Of a stretch of 64,000 nt of DNA, positions 35,520 through 45,062 are shown piece by piece. How positions within the stretch are numbered: position 1 is the stretch's first letter; every line of letters starts with the position of its first letter. The notes beneath the pieces were generated by a model. It saw nothing but the letters and a program-made list of their open reading frames with translations, was not told the origin of the DNA and ran no database searches. This DNA comes from Lewinellaceae bacterium (GTDB lineage: Bacteria > Bacteroidota > Bacteroidia > Chitinophagales > Saprospiraceae). The position numbers and the translations under genes are program-made. The DNA is taken from the NCBI GenBank assembly GCA_020636445.1, contig JACJXV010000001.1:62001-126000 (forward strand), read 5' to 3'.

Positions 35520-36449
35520 TTATGACTTTAGATAGGCCATAACCTCTTTGGGAGTTCTGTCCATCCGAAAAAGCCCCCAATGTTTTTCCGGTTCCAGCGG
35601 ATCCGGAGAACCTTTCCAGGATTCATCAAATGCTTCAAAAAAGAAGGTAAGAATATTTTCTTGTTGAACCCAACCCATCAAGTCCTCATAATAGATCGCC
35701 TGACTTTCCTCACTGACATGATCCGGATTAATTCCCCTTCCATTGGAATTGGTTGCCCAGCCTGCTTCAGTAATGACCACAGGTTTTTTCGGATACATGG
35801 TGGCTACCGCATAATAATTTTCCTGAGTGTATTCCAACGCCTCATGAATGTGTTTGTATTCCCAAACCGGATAGGTATGTATGGAAATAAAATCAACAAC
35901 ATCCGCTAAAGGTTTTAGTTTATGCAACCAGGGTACATAATTCTCACAAAAAGTGACGGGTTGAGGGGCTCCTGCTTTTACTTGCTTCACATAGCCGATT
36001 ACCCGGCTTACGGGAACATAGTGATCTGTCCAGTCCACACAGGCCTCATTGCCGACGGAGAGGGAGAAAATGATCTCTGGATATTGGTTAGCGAGCCGGA
36101 TCAGTTTTTGCATTTTCTCACCGTTCGCTACCTTATTCAACTCCAGTTGTTCCTCGGTATACACGCCTCCACCCCAGGGGCAGCCGAAGTTATTCATCTC
36201 GGCCTCAATGAAGGCCCCCAACATGATCTGGAAGTCCAGTTTTTCCTGAGCAATAACCTCTAAAACCGTTTCCGCGTGGGGGTCCACATCATAAAGTCGC
36301 AGGTATCGCCAATGATGCTGCAGGAGCAGCAGGTCTTCTTTAATTTCAGCATAGGAAGGGTATTTACCCCCAGGCTGTTGCCCCTCCCTAAACCCCGAAT
36401 AACAGATTGCTCTGGCAGGTGCCAGGTTCAGCCCTGCAAAAGTGTCCAT
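35520..36449 (-). CDS. GH17-like beta-glucan-active protein 2
   Basis: The ATG at 36449 gives 309 residues; a TTG at 36458 overlaps the previous stop codon. It is a TIM-barrel protein of the GH17-like group. The acid/base Glu is in LSVGNEACVDW and the nucleophile in VVITEAGWATNSNG (Glu138 and Glu231 counted from the TTG). Between them is FISIHTYPVWEYK. GH17 enzymes cleave or transfer beta-1,3-glucans. There is no signal peptide, so it probably acts in the cytoplasm on imported oligosaccharides, possibly as a glucosidase or transglycosylase. It lies right after a second GH17-like gene and before the regulator gene, from which it is separated by 178 bases. Confidence 0.78.
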   Translation of the reverse strand: MDTFAGLNLAPARAICYSGFREGQQPGGKYPSYAEIKEDLLLLQHHWRYLRLYDVDPHAETVLEVIAQEKLDFQIMLGAFIEAEMNNFGCPWGGGVYTEEQLELNKVANGEKMQKLIRLANQYPEIIFSLSVGNEACVDWTDHYVPVSRVIGYVKQVKAGAPQPVTFCENYVPWLHKLKPLADVVDFISIHTYPVWEYKHIHEALEYTQENYYAVATMYPKKPVVITEAGWATNSNGRGINPDHVSEESQAIYYEDLMGWVQQENILTFFFEAFDESWKGSPDPLEPEKHWGLFRMDRTPKEVMAYLKS

Positions 36450-36454
36450 AGTTT

Positions 36455-37351
36455 TCAAAACTTCAGTTTTTCATGTTTATCCCAAATGCCCCAATAGGCA
36501 CCTACTTCCCCTTCTGCACCCACTTTCCAGGATTCATCAAAAGAGGAGAAGTAAAACGTTTCAACATCCTGATCCATCGCCCACATATGGGTATTGATGA
36601 AATACTGCAGCGCATTTTGATGCGAAGGAATAGCCCCTTTAAGGCTTTCTCCCTGGCTTGGCCAGCCGGTTTCGGTAATAATGACCTTTTTACCATTTCC
36701 TGCCGCCACTGCCTGGAAATACATTTGCTTGAGGTAATCCAGCGAATGTTCGAAGGGACAACCTTCCCAGTAAGGATAACAGTTGGCCAGGATCACATCA
36801 CACGCCTCGGTAATCCGGGGGCGGTGGCTGAATTCGTAATAGGCATCCACATAACCGACAGGAATACCGGGAATAGCCTCTTTTACCCGGTAAATGAACT
36901 GCAACAGTTCATCTTCGGTTAGCTCTTTGCGGTACATGACTTCATTACCGACGGCCGCAATATCAACCAGCCCTTCCTGTGCCAACTGAATTAAGCCGGC
37001 TATTTCCCGTTCATTGATCTCGGGGTCATCGCCAAGCCAGGCACCAACCAGGGTTTTCATCCCCAGCTCTTTGGCTACTTTGGGAATATGCTCGTTACCC
37101 TCGGTACAGGAAAATGATCGAACCCACTGACAGTGGGGTTGTAAAATTTTCATTCTCCTCCGCACCTGGTCCTCGGTAATCACATCGCCCGGTTTCTGAC
37201 CGTCCTCGTACAAACTAAAACAGAAGCCGTGAACGCCATTATAGAGGATTTCCAGGAATAAGTCGTTAATCTCAGGACCTGAAAGCTTCGACAGGTAGTT
37301 ATCGATTTTAGCTCCCGTAAAGGAAAGATATCGTTCTGCGCGGTATGACAT
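36455..37351 (-). CDS. GH17-like beta-glucan-active protein 1
   Basis: A 298-residue TIM-barrel protein with the two GH17-type glutamates: Glu137 in IAAVGNEVMYRKEL and Glu227 in VIITETGWPSQGES. The TETGWPS string is the typical GH17 nucleophile signature. LYNGVHGFCFSLYEDGQKPG forms the barrel entry. No export signal is seen. It resembles, but is only a distant paralogue of, the next gene at 35520. It lies between the GPH/MFS carrier and that paralogue, with 19 and about 5 bases of spacing, so the three are likely translated from one transcript. A role in cytoplasmic trimming of beta-1,3/1,6-gluco-oligosaccharides is inferred. Confidence 0.82.
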   Translation of the reverse strand: MSYRAERYLSFTGAKIDNYLSKLSGPEINDLFLEILYNGVHGFCFSLYEDGQKPGDVITEDQVRRRMKILQPHCQWVRSFSCTEGNEHIPKVAKELGMKTLVGAWLGDDPEINEREIAGLIQLAQEGLVDIAAVGNEVMYRKELTEDELLQFIYRVKEAIPGIPVGYVDAYYEFSHRPRITEACDVILANCYPYWEGCPFEHSLDYLKQMYFQAVAAGNGKKVIITETGWPSQGESLKGAIPSHQNALQYFINTHMWAMDQDVETFYFSSFDESWKVGAEGEVGAYWGIWDKHEKLKF

Positions 37352-37370
37352 AATTGATTGATTTAATAAT

Positions 37371-38801
37371 TTACAACTCGCCTCTTCTTGCTACTAATTC
37401 GGCTTTGATTTCGTGGGCGCGATCCTCCGACAGGTTATAATTCCACATCACAACAATGGCCAAACCCGCAGTAATCGCTGGAATAATAATATCGGCAAGT
37501 CTTAATTTGGTTATCGTATCTGCTGTTTGCACGGCTGCATTTTGATCGAAGCCCACCGTTTTCAGCACCAGACCGCCTAACACTAGCGCCAAGCCTTGTC
37601 CTAGCTTCACCATCCACCAGTAGATAGCTCCAAAAGACCCTTCTTTTCTGGGCATACCGTTATTGAGTTCATCCAGGTCGCAAACATCGGCGGTCATCGA
37701 CATCATCAGGGTGAATAAGCCACCAATACCGAAAGCCATCAGCGGAATTGGAGCTAACATGAACCAGGGGTTATCGGGGTTAAAGCCCCACCACTTAAAG
37801 ATATACCCGACGATAGAAATAGCCGTGGAAATAATAAAGGCCTTTTTCTTTCCCCATTTATTGGCCATCCAGGTAATAATCGGAATAATCAAAAATGCGG
37901 TGGCGATGGCGCTAATCGTTGAAAACCAGGCAGGCCAATTGCCGGCAGCATCATATTTTCCATTAAACAAGTAAAACACGATAATAAAATAACTAAAGGA
38001 AGCGACCATTTGGAAGCCATTAAACACCAGGAAGGTTGCCGCACAAAGCTTGACAAAGGGCTTATTCTTGGAGATTAAGACCATGTTATTCAGCAGCCCT
38101 TTCAGGTTTTTAAATAAACTCTTAAAGGTAATTTCATCCCGGTTCTGAAGGTTGGTCTGGTCTACTTCCCTGCAAAAAATGGCAGGAAGTACCCCTAAAA
38201 TCAAACAGGCCCCCCCCACAATTATTGAAAGTTTGTGTACGCCTTCTGCCTGTGTATCAAATAGATTCGGGTTAGCGATAAGTACCCAAAACCAGGGAAC
38301 AATCATCCAGGCTATCTGCCCAACCGTTTGTGAGAACCCCATCAGCCGGGTCCGCTCATAGTAGTCTGAACTTAATTCATACCCCAGGCCAATCAGGGGC
38401 GTTGAGAATATGGTATTCCCCGTCAGGAAAACCAGAGAAAATATCAGAAAATACCAAAAATTATACATCTGGGTAGCATTCGGGTCGAGTTGCCACAAAA
38501 CAATAAAGAGTAAGCCACTCAAGATGGCTCCTACGAAGATATAGGGCCTTCTCCGCCCGAAACGCGACTTGGTATTATCGGATATATACCCCATAATGGG
38601 ATCGGAAATAGCGTCATAAATCCGGGGCAAACCACCCAATAAGCCCGCTAAAAATGGGTCCATCCCAAAGGCTGTCAATAAGAAAAAGGAAAATACGCCC
38701 AGTGATCCTGGTAATAAATTATTCACCAGATGTCCTGCGCCAAAGGCTGCCTTTTGCAGGACAGGAACCCGGTCTCTAGCGGCGGTTTGATAGTGTGCCA
38801 T
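37371..38801 (-). CDS. GPH-type MFS sugar transporter 1
   Basis: A 476-residue protein with about 12 membrane helices of the glycoside-pentoside-hexuronide:cation symporter branch of MFS. The conserved loop YDAISDPIMGYISDNTKSRFGRRRPYIF is clear near residues 60-90, and a second-half MTADVCDLDELNNGMPRKEG matches the family. It would import di- or oligosaccharides. It lies 2 bases after the GH30 gene and 19 bases before the first GH17-like gene, so the substrate is probably a gluco-oligosaccharide produced outside by the GH16 and GH30 enzymes. The transported sugar is inferred from context. Confidence 0.88.
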   Translation of the reverse strand: MAHYQTAARDRVPVLQKAAFGAGHLVNNLLPGSLGVFSFFLLTAFGMDPFLAGLLGGLPRIYDAISDPIMGYISDNTKSRFGRRRPYIFVGAILSGLLFIVLWQLDPNATQMYNFWYFLIFSLVFLTGNTIFSTPLIGLGYELSSDYYERTRLMGFSQTVGQIAWMIVPWFWVLIANPNLFDTQAEGVHKLSIIVGGACLILGVLPAIFCREVDQTNLQNRDEITFKSLFKNLKGLLNNMVLISKNKPFVKLCAATFLVFNGFQMVASFSYFIIVFYLFNGKYDAAGNWPAWFSTISAIATAFLIIPIITWMANKWGKKKAFIISTAISIVGYIFKWWGFNPDNPWFMLAPIPLMAFGIGGLFTLMMSMTADVCDLDELNNGMPRKEGSFGAIYWWMVKLGQGLALVLGGLVLKTVGFDQNAAVQTADTITKLRLADIIIPAITAGLAIVVMWNYNLSEDRAHEIKAELVARRGEL

Positions 38802-38803
38802 TT

Positions 38804-40303
38804 TTACTGTTTTTGTTGTGTTAATAGGATCGTTTGCAGCGCCTTGGCACTGACGTTCACAGCTATGGTTTGCCCTTCAAGAGAGAGCCGAATATTTTTC
38901 GCTTGTTCACCCGGATTGAAGATGACTACCGCAATAGAACCATCTGGATTCCTGGCGGCGGTAGTCATCAGCGTTTCATCAGGGTTATCCGTTCCAATAA
39001 CCACGGCCTCCGGGCGGATAAATTTGCTAAAATGGGCCATCGTATAATACAATGTAGTAAAATAGACCTCATCATTTGCCGGATCGACAATCACTGGAGC
39101 AACGCACCAGTTTTTAAACCAGTTTGGCCCCCCTTGACGGTCAAGCACCATATTCCAATCGACCCAGCCATCTACGTAGTTGTTAAGACAACCAATGATA
39201 TCCCGGGCATAGCGATAAACGGGAACGTACTTGGGATGCAGGTGCTTTTGTTCTTCCGGTGCCCAGTCCCAACCCCAATCGGTCGCTTCCTTCGACCAGT
39301 ACCAGGCATCGTCCTTCCAATGCGGCACTTCAGCATCAACACAGGCTTCCGTCTGAATCAAATATTTATCCGGTGCTTTCTGATGGGCATACTGTAATGC
39401 CTCCGGGAAGTAATCATAAGTGCTTTCATACCAGTGAATGGCCGTGCCAGCAAAATAAGCAGCATTGGCTTCGTTCCTGAACATTTCATCGACCCAAGCA
39501 TTCAATTCGGCACGGTTCTGGTCATATCCCAAAATTTTCACGTCGCCGAAGCCATTCTGCGCTAAAGTTGGCCCCAGGTAATCCCGAACAAAATCGGTCA
39601 TTTCCTGCGGAGTAAACAGCATACTCTCCCAGTTGCCCCCGTTACCATTAGGTTCATTTTCTACCGTAACCCCCCAAATATCAATACCCTCCTTTTGATA
39701 GGCTTCCAGATACTTCGAAAAAAACAACGCCCAGGTCTGGCGATATTGGGGTAATAGCTTACCGCCTACCCAGCCCTGGTTGTCTTTCATCCAGGGGGGT
39801 GCTGTCCAGGGTGAGGCAATAATTTTGAACCCCTCCGGGGAAACACGCTGCGCGGCTTTAATCATCGGAATTAAATCCTCCTGGTCCTCGGCAATGGTGA
39901 AATTTTCCAGGGTAGTATCATTGGGAACCGGCGCATAGGAATACTGCGTCAAGGAAAAATCACAGGAATTCATATGCGTGCGGGTCAGGGAATAATTGGC
40001 GCCTTCTTCACTAAAGTAGGCACGCAATATCGTATCCCGGTTCTCCGGACTCAATTGATTGAGCAAATAGGCTGAACTCTCCGTAAATGCTCCTCCGAAC
40101 CCCGTAATTTGCTGATATTTTTCCTCAGGCTTCAACTGAATCTCTACCCCTTCACTGGCAGTTGCCAGTGGGTCGATTTTTTGTAATTGATTGCCCGCTG
40201 CCGACGTTTCGTAAACTTCAGCCTGCCATACGTCCACGGTTGGTTTACAATTTGTTACCACCAAAATAAGTAGGGTTAATAGGATAATTTTTCCGATGTG
40301 CAT
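38804..40303 (-). CDS. GH30 lipoprotein, probable beta-1,6-glucanase or beta-glucosidase
   Basis: A 499-residue lipoprotein (lipobox TNC, Cys19). The GH30 start ITGFGGAFTESSAYLLNQLS is present. The acid/base glutamate is Glu217 in GVTVENEPNGN, and the nucleophile is Glu319 in YLIQTEACVDAE. The C-terminal beta-sandwich (EQAKNIRLSLEGQTIAV) is the usual side domain. GH30 members of this type attack beta-1,6-linked glucose, as found in laminarin branches and fungal glucans, or other beta-glucosides. It is surface or periplasmic and lies between the phosphorylase gene (10 bases) and the carrier gene (2 bases). Confidence 0.9.
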   Translation of the reverse strand: MHIGKIILLTLLILVVTNCKPTVDVWQAEVYETSAAGNQLQKIDPLATASEGVEIQLKPEEKYQQITGFGGAFTESSAYLLNQLSPENRDTILRAYFSEEGANYSLTRTHMNSCDFSLTQYSYAPVPNDTTLENFTIAEDQEDLIPMIKAAQRVSPEGFKIIASPWTAPPWMKDNQGWVGGKLLPQYRQTWALFFSKYLEAYQKEGIDIWGVTVENEPNGNGGNWESMLFTPQEMTDFVRDYLGPTLAQNGFGDVKILGYDQNRAELNAWVDEMFRNEANAAYFAGTAIHWYESTYDYFPEALQYAHQKAPDKYLIQTEACVDAEVPHWKDDAWYWSKEATDWGWDWAPEEQKHLHPKYVPVYRYARDIIGCLNNYVDGWVDWNMVLDRQGGPNWFKNWCVAPVIVDPANDEVYFTTLYYTMAHFSKFIRPEAVVIGTDNPDETLMTTAARNPDGSIAVVIFNPGEQAKNIRLSLEGQTIAVNVSAKALQTILLTQQKQ

Positions 40304-40313
40304 AATCTTGGGT

Positions 40314-43300
40314 TTATAGGAGTTGATCGAGCCGCACCGAGGCTTTTAGCTGCCTGATTTCCCCCGTTCTGTTCCAGATTTTCCGGGTGGCTTCTTCATC
40401 TAATATGAGCCCTTCCTGCTTAGCTATTTGTCCATCAGCATAATGGATTTCCAGGCCTTCTTTGCCTGCTATTTCATAGATTACCGGAACCTGGCAATAT
40501 GTAAAAAACAAGGAACCTTGGTTTAGTTTCAGGCTTTGTTTGTGTCCCCGCACATCCACATAAGCAATATTTTTAGGCGCATCCAAAAACTCACTGCGTC
40601 GCAGCATTGCAGGATGGAAGCCAAGCACGCCATCCTGAGCTGATATACCTAATTCCCCGAGTCGGCACAGAATGTCTTCCTTCACTTGCCCGGTCATGCC
40701 GGGTTGCTGGGCTCCTTTCCCCATCGGTGTATGCGAATAGGGATCCGTTGGAAATGCTCCATATAACTCTGGCGACTTATGGACTCCGATACCTGCCGTG
40801 ATTTCGAAATAATGAGCAATTAAGCGGCCGAGTGTCTCAGCGTCGGCCTTTTCATCCCGGGCCCGCAGACAGGTTTCCAGGACCGCCAGGCGAAGTTTGG
40901 ATACCATGTGCCAATAAATCGACCCTAAGCCCTCATACCCGAAGAACGTTCCGCTTCTTCCGGTAAATGCCTTGTGCTGAAATACTTCTTCAAAAAGAGC
41001 TAGCAATTTCTGCTCCTCCTGCTCACTCAACTGCCCATCGGCATCAATGGCCGCTTTCAGGTCATTAGCATTCTTAAAGTTGCCATTAAAATGATAGTTA
41101 CCCCGGATATCCTGCTCCAGTAAGGCCGAACAGTCTTTTTGTGCGAGGATTGGCAGCAGATGAGATTTTTCCAATAACTCCCGAGAAATGGTATTTTTTT
41201 CCAGGAACCCGGGAAGTCTCTTATTGGGATACAGGATGTAGCTATACTGATCATCCCGAAACAAGGCACTTTTTTTCAACCCGTCTAATACCTGTAAGCT
41301 TTCTTTAGCGGAGAGAAAACCCGAGCTAAGCACCGCGACCTGGCCTTCCAGCATCTCATTAAGGTGAACGATCTGAACACCTTCTTCACTAATGGTCATT
41401 AGGTTATAACCATGGTATAAATGGTCGGTCCGCCGGTTAGCTTTAATGGATTGCTCTAAAAAGGTACACGTTAAGGCTGCAAACTCCCGTAAATCGGCAA
41501 TTGAAACTGCCTGCTGAGTACCGGCAAAACCCTTCACATAGATCCGGTCCCGGAACTGACTGGCGGCATTTCCCAAAACATCCAGCATCTTTTTCCGGTC
41601 CTGATCAGTGATATTTCCTGAACAGAGATGTTTATGATCCGTAAATGCCCGGCGCATTTGTCCATAAAAGTCTGCCAACTCACTGGATAGTTGTACATCC
41701 TCCAGGGTTGTTTCAGTAATTACGCCGTGGAAGAAATGCATAAACCGGCGCAGGTAGTAAAGGGTAACCATCGATACCCCGTTTCCAACTAAGGCGTTGT
41801 TCGCATCATTCCATTCAGGACGTTGGGTGTTCATCCAAATGCCCCCTTCCAGGATATAGTTGGAAAGCTTGGCCAGGACGGTAGCTAGGATTTTTTCCGT
41901 AAAATTGACATGCAGGATCTGTCCATTTTGATCTTGAAGCAAGGCACCATCAGCACCTAAATCCTCTCTTCGTGCATTGATTTTATGATCCAGATCAAAA
42001 TCGAAATCAATGGTATCCTTGGGGTTCTTGCAGATTTCGGCATACGACTTTATGCGGTAAGGCACATTGGCATACACGAAGCATTTTTTATCCCAAAGGC
42101 CATTAAGCAACTGAGGGGTATGTTGCTGGGCGAATTCTAAAAATTTAAGCAAATAAATAATCTGATGATCGCCCCAGTAACCGATATACGACCAGGGATC
42201 GTCCGGTTCAATGGTCTCCCAGTCAAAGCCACCTTTCGTAACGCGATAAGGGTTATAGCCATCAAAGGTTGAAGCATTGAGGAATTTAAATAGCATACCC
42301 GTGATGAACCCCGGATAGGAATGCGCCAATGCTTCCCAATTCTGGAAAATATCCCGCCAATTGCCTTCGTAATCCAATATTTTGGAGCCATCAATTTCAC
42401 TATGGGTATTGATGGAAAACCGGTTCCAGGGCCGGGACGGATCGCCATGGCGGCGACTGAATTTCAACGGCAGGTATTCCGAGGCAATCCGAAATAAGTC
42501 GGCATCATCGATCCCTTGTAAAACGGCTTCTAGATCAAACAGCGAAAAGACCTCCGCAAGCTGATTCAGGGCTGTCTGATGACGCTGAAAAACAGATCGA
42601 TTGGTATGTGCCAGATAGCTCAGGAAATCCGAACGCTCCAGCTCGTAATTTGCATCAAAAATGCCTCCCCGCATACAGTTGAAAAGCACATTCGAAAAAT
42701 GGCGGGAATCCTGGAGCGAATCGTTACAAACTTGTACCCCATCTGCTGCGGCTACCAGTTTCCATAAATTCTCCGTACCCTGAATAATACCTTCTTGGAT
42801 TCGCTCCCCCAGGTGGGGATCATTGTTCAATGCATCAATCAGCCGGACAACCGCAGCGTGCGTTTGATTTACATTGGCAACTACCATCCAGGTTTTTTCC
42901 TGGCCTGGCCTAAGTTCTGCTTCCGCTACTATAAAATAAGCTCCTTTCTCCGCCTTGACATCCTCTTCCTGCGTAACATCACCTCCCAGCCGGAAAGCTT
43001 TCAGCTGCCGGGAAGACAGCAGGTATTTGGGGTTCTCCAAACCAAGCGCAAATGCAATGTTGGTCTTGAGCGCCTCACTAGGTTCTGCTTTATCCACAAT
43101 GATGGCACTCAAGGCAAAAAGACCCATCCCCGATGCCCTGTCCAGTTCATTACGCTTATAGGCGTCCACCAGGTTACTTGCCCGGTTTTGCAAATCGCTA
43201 CCTACGCCATAGGGAACTATGTTCTGAATGCCATCCAGAATCCGAACGTGTTGAACTTGATCGGACAAGTTAGTAAGTTTGGATTTCTTAACAAAGCCGA

Positions 43301-43745
43301 ACTCATTGTTGAAATTCCACCCGTATTGGAAGCTAATCCCCAGGGTTACATTGATTTCCTCGAAAATGATTTTGTTGCCTATTTCATTTTTGTAGAGGTT
43401 TCTGCGGATCTCATATTTTTCATCAGCCAGGTCCAGGAAGGGCTCCCAAACCTCAACCGTTTGCTGCGAATGAACCTGGATGATCGTTTTACTGCCGGTA
43501 ATCGCTGCCGATTCCGTAATCTTATCATCAGTATAGTAGGGAAACAAAGCGAATTCCGCATTTTTTCGGCCGGCACTGAGGCCTCCATTGCTGGAAATAA
43601 ACATCCAGTGATTAGAGTCGCTCACAATGCTCATGAAAAATGGACGCAACTGGTCTACATTCGTAATTTGGTAGAATGACTCTCCTTCGATTTGTACAGT
43701 TTCTAATTGCACGGGCTTCCCGACAAGACTTTTGGTGTTTTTCAT
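40314..43745 (-). CDS. GH149/GH161-type beta-1,3-glucan phosphorylase
   Basis: The ATG at 43745 gives 1143 residues (a TTG precedes it). There is no export signal, so it is cytoplasmic. GGLSAGRKNAEFALFPYYT near the start and RPEWNDANNALVGNGVSM around Asp648 (counting from the TTG) match the GH94/149/161 phosphorylase group, in which the Asp of WNDA is the general acid. TPMGKGAQQPGMTGQVKED lies toward the C-terminus. A length of about 1140 fits GH149 and GH161 rather than GH94. Those families phosphorolyse beta-1,3-gluco-oligosaccharides to glucose 1-phosphate. GH149 versus GH161 cannot be told without a search. Its place among GH16, GH30 and GH17-like genes supports the substrate. A bidirectional-looking terminator at 44062-44099 divides it from the upstream GH16 gene. 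Confidence 0.8.
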   Translation of the reverse strand: MKNTKSLVGKPVQLETVQIEGESFYQITNVDQLRPFFMSIVSDSNHWMFISSNGGLSAGRKNAEFALFPYYTDDKITESAAITGSKTIIQVHSQQTVEVWEPFLDLADEKYEIRRNLYKNEIGNKIIFEEINVTLGISFQYGWNFNNEFGFVKKSKLTNLSDQVQHVRILDGIQNIVPYGVGSDLQNRASNLVDAYKRNELDRASGMGLFALSAIIVDKAEPSEALKTNIAFALGLENPKYLLSSRQLKAFRLGGDVTQEEDVKAEKGAYFIVAEAELRPGQEKTWMVVANVNQTHAAVVRLIDALNNDPHLGERIQEGIIQGTENLWKLVAAADGVQVCNDSLQDSRHFSNVLFNCMRGGIFDANYELERSDFLSYLAHTNRSVFQRHQTALNQLAEVFSLFDLEAVLQGIDDADLFRIASEYLPLKFSRRHGDPSRPWNRFSINTHSEIDGSKILDYEGNWRDIFQNWEALAHSYPGFITGMLFKFLNASTFDGYNPYRVTKGGFDWETIEPDDPWSYIGYWGDHQIIYLLKFLEFAQQHTPQLLNGLWDKKCFVYANVPYRIKSYAEICKNPKDTIDFDFDLDHKINARREDLGADGALLQDQNGQILHVNFTEKILATVLAKLSNYILEGGIWMNTQRPEWNDANNALVGNGVSMVTLYYLRRFMHFFHGVITETTLEDVQLSSELADFYGQMRRAFTDHKHLCSGNITDQDRKKMLDVLGNAASQFRDRIYVKGFAGTQQAVSIADLREFAALTCTFLEQSIKANRRTDHLYHGYNLMTISEEGVQIVHLNEMLEGQVAVLSSGFLSAKESLQVLDGLKKSALFRDDQYSYILYPNKRLPGFLEKNTISRELLEKSHLLPILAQKDCSALLEQDIRGNYHFNGNFKNANDLKAAIDADGQLSEQEEQKLLALFEEVFQHKAFTGRSGTFFGYEGLGSIYWHMVSKLRLAVLETCLRARDEKADAETLGRLIAHYFEITAGIGVHKSPELYGAFPTDPYSHTPMGKGAQQPGMTGQVKEDILCRLGELGISAQDGVLGFHPAMLRRSEFLDAPKNIAYVDVRGHKQSLKLNQGSLFFTYCQVPVIYEIAGKEGLEIHYADGQIAKQEGLILDEEATRKIWNRTGEIRQLKASVRLDQLL

Positions 43746-44163
43746 CAATGCAATCCTTTATGAAAGACTTGTTTAAGACAAAGCAATGGAATTGCACTCA
43801 AAATCCAGAGAACTGTCATAGTTATGGCTTACAAAGCTCCAGGTTTTGAACGCACCTTAACAACAAATAAAAGAAAACTTGCTGAATCAGACCTTTTTTA
43901 AATGGGTTCCGGGCAAGGATAAAGTTCATAGTAAGATTATACTGAAATATAGAACAGGAAATTAAGGTGAGCTCTGCCCTGTTTAATTCCATCTATAAGT
44001 CTTCTCCAGAACCAATTTCGAAGCCAAGGATCGATTTAATCAAGCTCATTTTAAAGGAAGATACTGACGAAAAAACACTCGGGTGTTTTTTCGTCAGTAC
44101 TATACCTTTAAAAAAGCTGTTACTGTAAAATCACTGGAGATTAGCCTTGGTAATTTATGGAAA
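43746..44163. other. Intergenic spacer within the glucan locus
   Basis: About 420 bases with no gene between the GH16 stop and the phosphorylase start. It holds the strong hairpin at 44062-44099 and a small dyad GCAAT-GGA-ATTGC near 43783-43796, just upstream of the phosphorylase start. A promoter for the phosphorylase half of the locus must lie here, but no convincing -33/-7 pair was found on the minus strand. Confidence 0.5.
44062..44099. terminator. Perfect 17-bp hairpin terminator with A6/T6
   Basis: TACTGACGAAAAAACAC pairs exactly with GTGTTTTTTCGTCAGTA over a TCGG loop. The A6 and T6 runs are inside the stem. It lies about 65 bases past the GH16 stop on the minus strand and would split the locus into an outer part (fusion glycosidase, binding lipoprotein, GH16) and an inner part (phosphorylase and onward). 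Confidence 0.75.
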
Positions 44164-45015
44164 CTATTGCCCTTTTTCTTTATAAACCCTTACATAATCC
44201 ACCACCATGGTTTGTGGAAATGGTGTAGCTGAGATCGGGAAACCAACATAGTTCCCTCCGACAGCCACGTTTAAGAGCATAAAGAATGGTTCATCAAAGA
44301 CCCATTCTCCGGTCACATCCGCAGGAGTCAGCCGCTGATACAGGACCTGATCTACAAAGAAATCAATATAATTTTCACCCCATTCAACGGCAAATAAGTG
44401 GAAGTCGGTATCAAACCGCCCATTGCCCAAGCTGAAGTTCTTAGAAATGGCTGCACCTCCGGAATACCCGGGGCCATGCAATGTTCCGGCTATGATGCTG
44501 GGTTCCTGCCCCCGCAATTCCATGATATCAATCTCACCGCAGAGGGGCCACCCTATTGTCTCGATATTGGAGCCAAGCATCCAAAAGGCAGGCCATAAGC
44601 CAGGACCATAAGGCGTTTTCATGCGGGCTTCAAAACGTCCATATTTCTGTGCAAATAACCCCTGGGTTTTGATTCTCGCGGAAGTGAATGGTGCGCCGGC
44701 GAAAGTTTCTCTACGGGCGGTAATCACCAGGTTACCTTTACCATCCATACCGATGTTTTCCGGCCGGTTCGTGTAAGTTTGCAATTCCTGGTTGCCCCAG
44801 CCATTATCCCCTCTCCCAATGTCGTAAGTCCACTTGGTAGGGTCTGGCGACTGCCCCAGAGCGCCGTCAAAATCATCGCTCCATACCAACTGCCAGTCGC
44901 GCTGATCAAGCATTTGAGCATCGTCTACTTCGCAGTTGGTCAAAAATAGAAGGATTGCAGCCCAAAGCATTCCTGTTGCCAGGGGGCCTTTTATGCTTTT
45001 TATCGTTGAATACAT
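44164..45015 (-). CDS. GH16 laminarinase-type lipoprotein
   Basis: The ATG at 45015 (a GTG lies 18 bases earlier) opens a signal peptide ending in a lipobox LTNCEVDD, so the enzyme is a lipoprotein of about 283 residues. The GH16 active-site string GEIDIMELRG (Glu167, Asp169, Glu172 in the GTG numbering) is intact, including the extra Met of the laminarinase-type EIDIME bulge. GRFEARMKTPYGPGLWPAFW is the usual lead-in. GH16 members of this kind are endo-beta-1,3-glucanases. The gene follows the four-module binding lipoprotein by about 47 bases and precedes the terminator. Confidence 0.93.
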   Translation of the reverse strand: MYSTIKSIKGPLATGMLWAAILLFLTNCEVDDAQMLDQRDWQLVWSDDFDGALGQSPDPTKWTYDIGRGDNGWGNQELQTYTNRPENIGMDGKGNLVITARRETFAGAPFTSARIKTQGLFAQKYGRFEARMKTPYGPGLWPAFWMLGSNIETIGWPLCGEIDIMELRGQEPSIIAGTLHGPGYSGGAAISKNFSLGNGRFDTDFHLFAVEWGENYIDFFVDQVLYQRLTPADVTGEWVFDEPFFMLLNVAVGGNYVGFPISATPFPQTMVVDYVRVYKEKGQ

Positions 45016-45062
45016 AATTGTATATGATTTCACCTTGGGTTTAATAAAACCTTCAGTATTAA

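Noticed and set aside
36450..36458. TTG start overlapping the previous stop for the second GH17-like gene
   Set aside because: The ATG at 36449 gives the same protein minus three residues and is the commoner start type. The TTG is kept only as an alternative.
42795..43679. A 294-codon open frame on the plus strand
   Set aside because: It lies opposite the phosphorylase gene, whose protein has clear family motifs, and its own translation shows no domain or codon pattern. It is a shadow frame.
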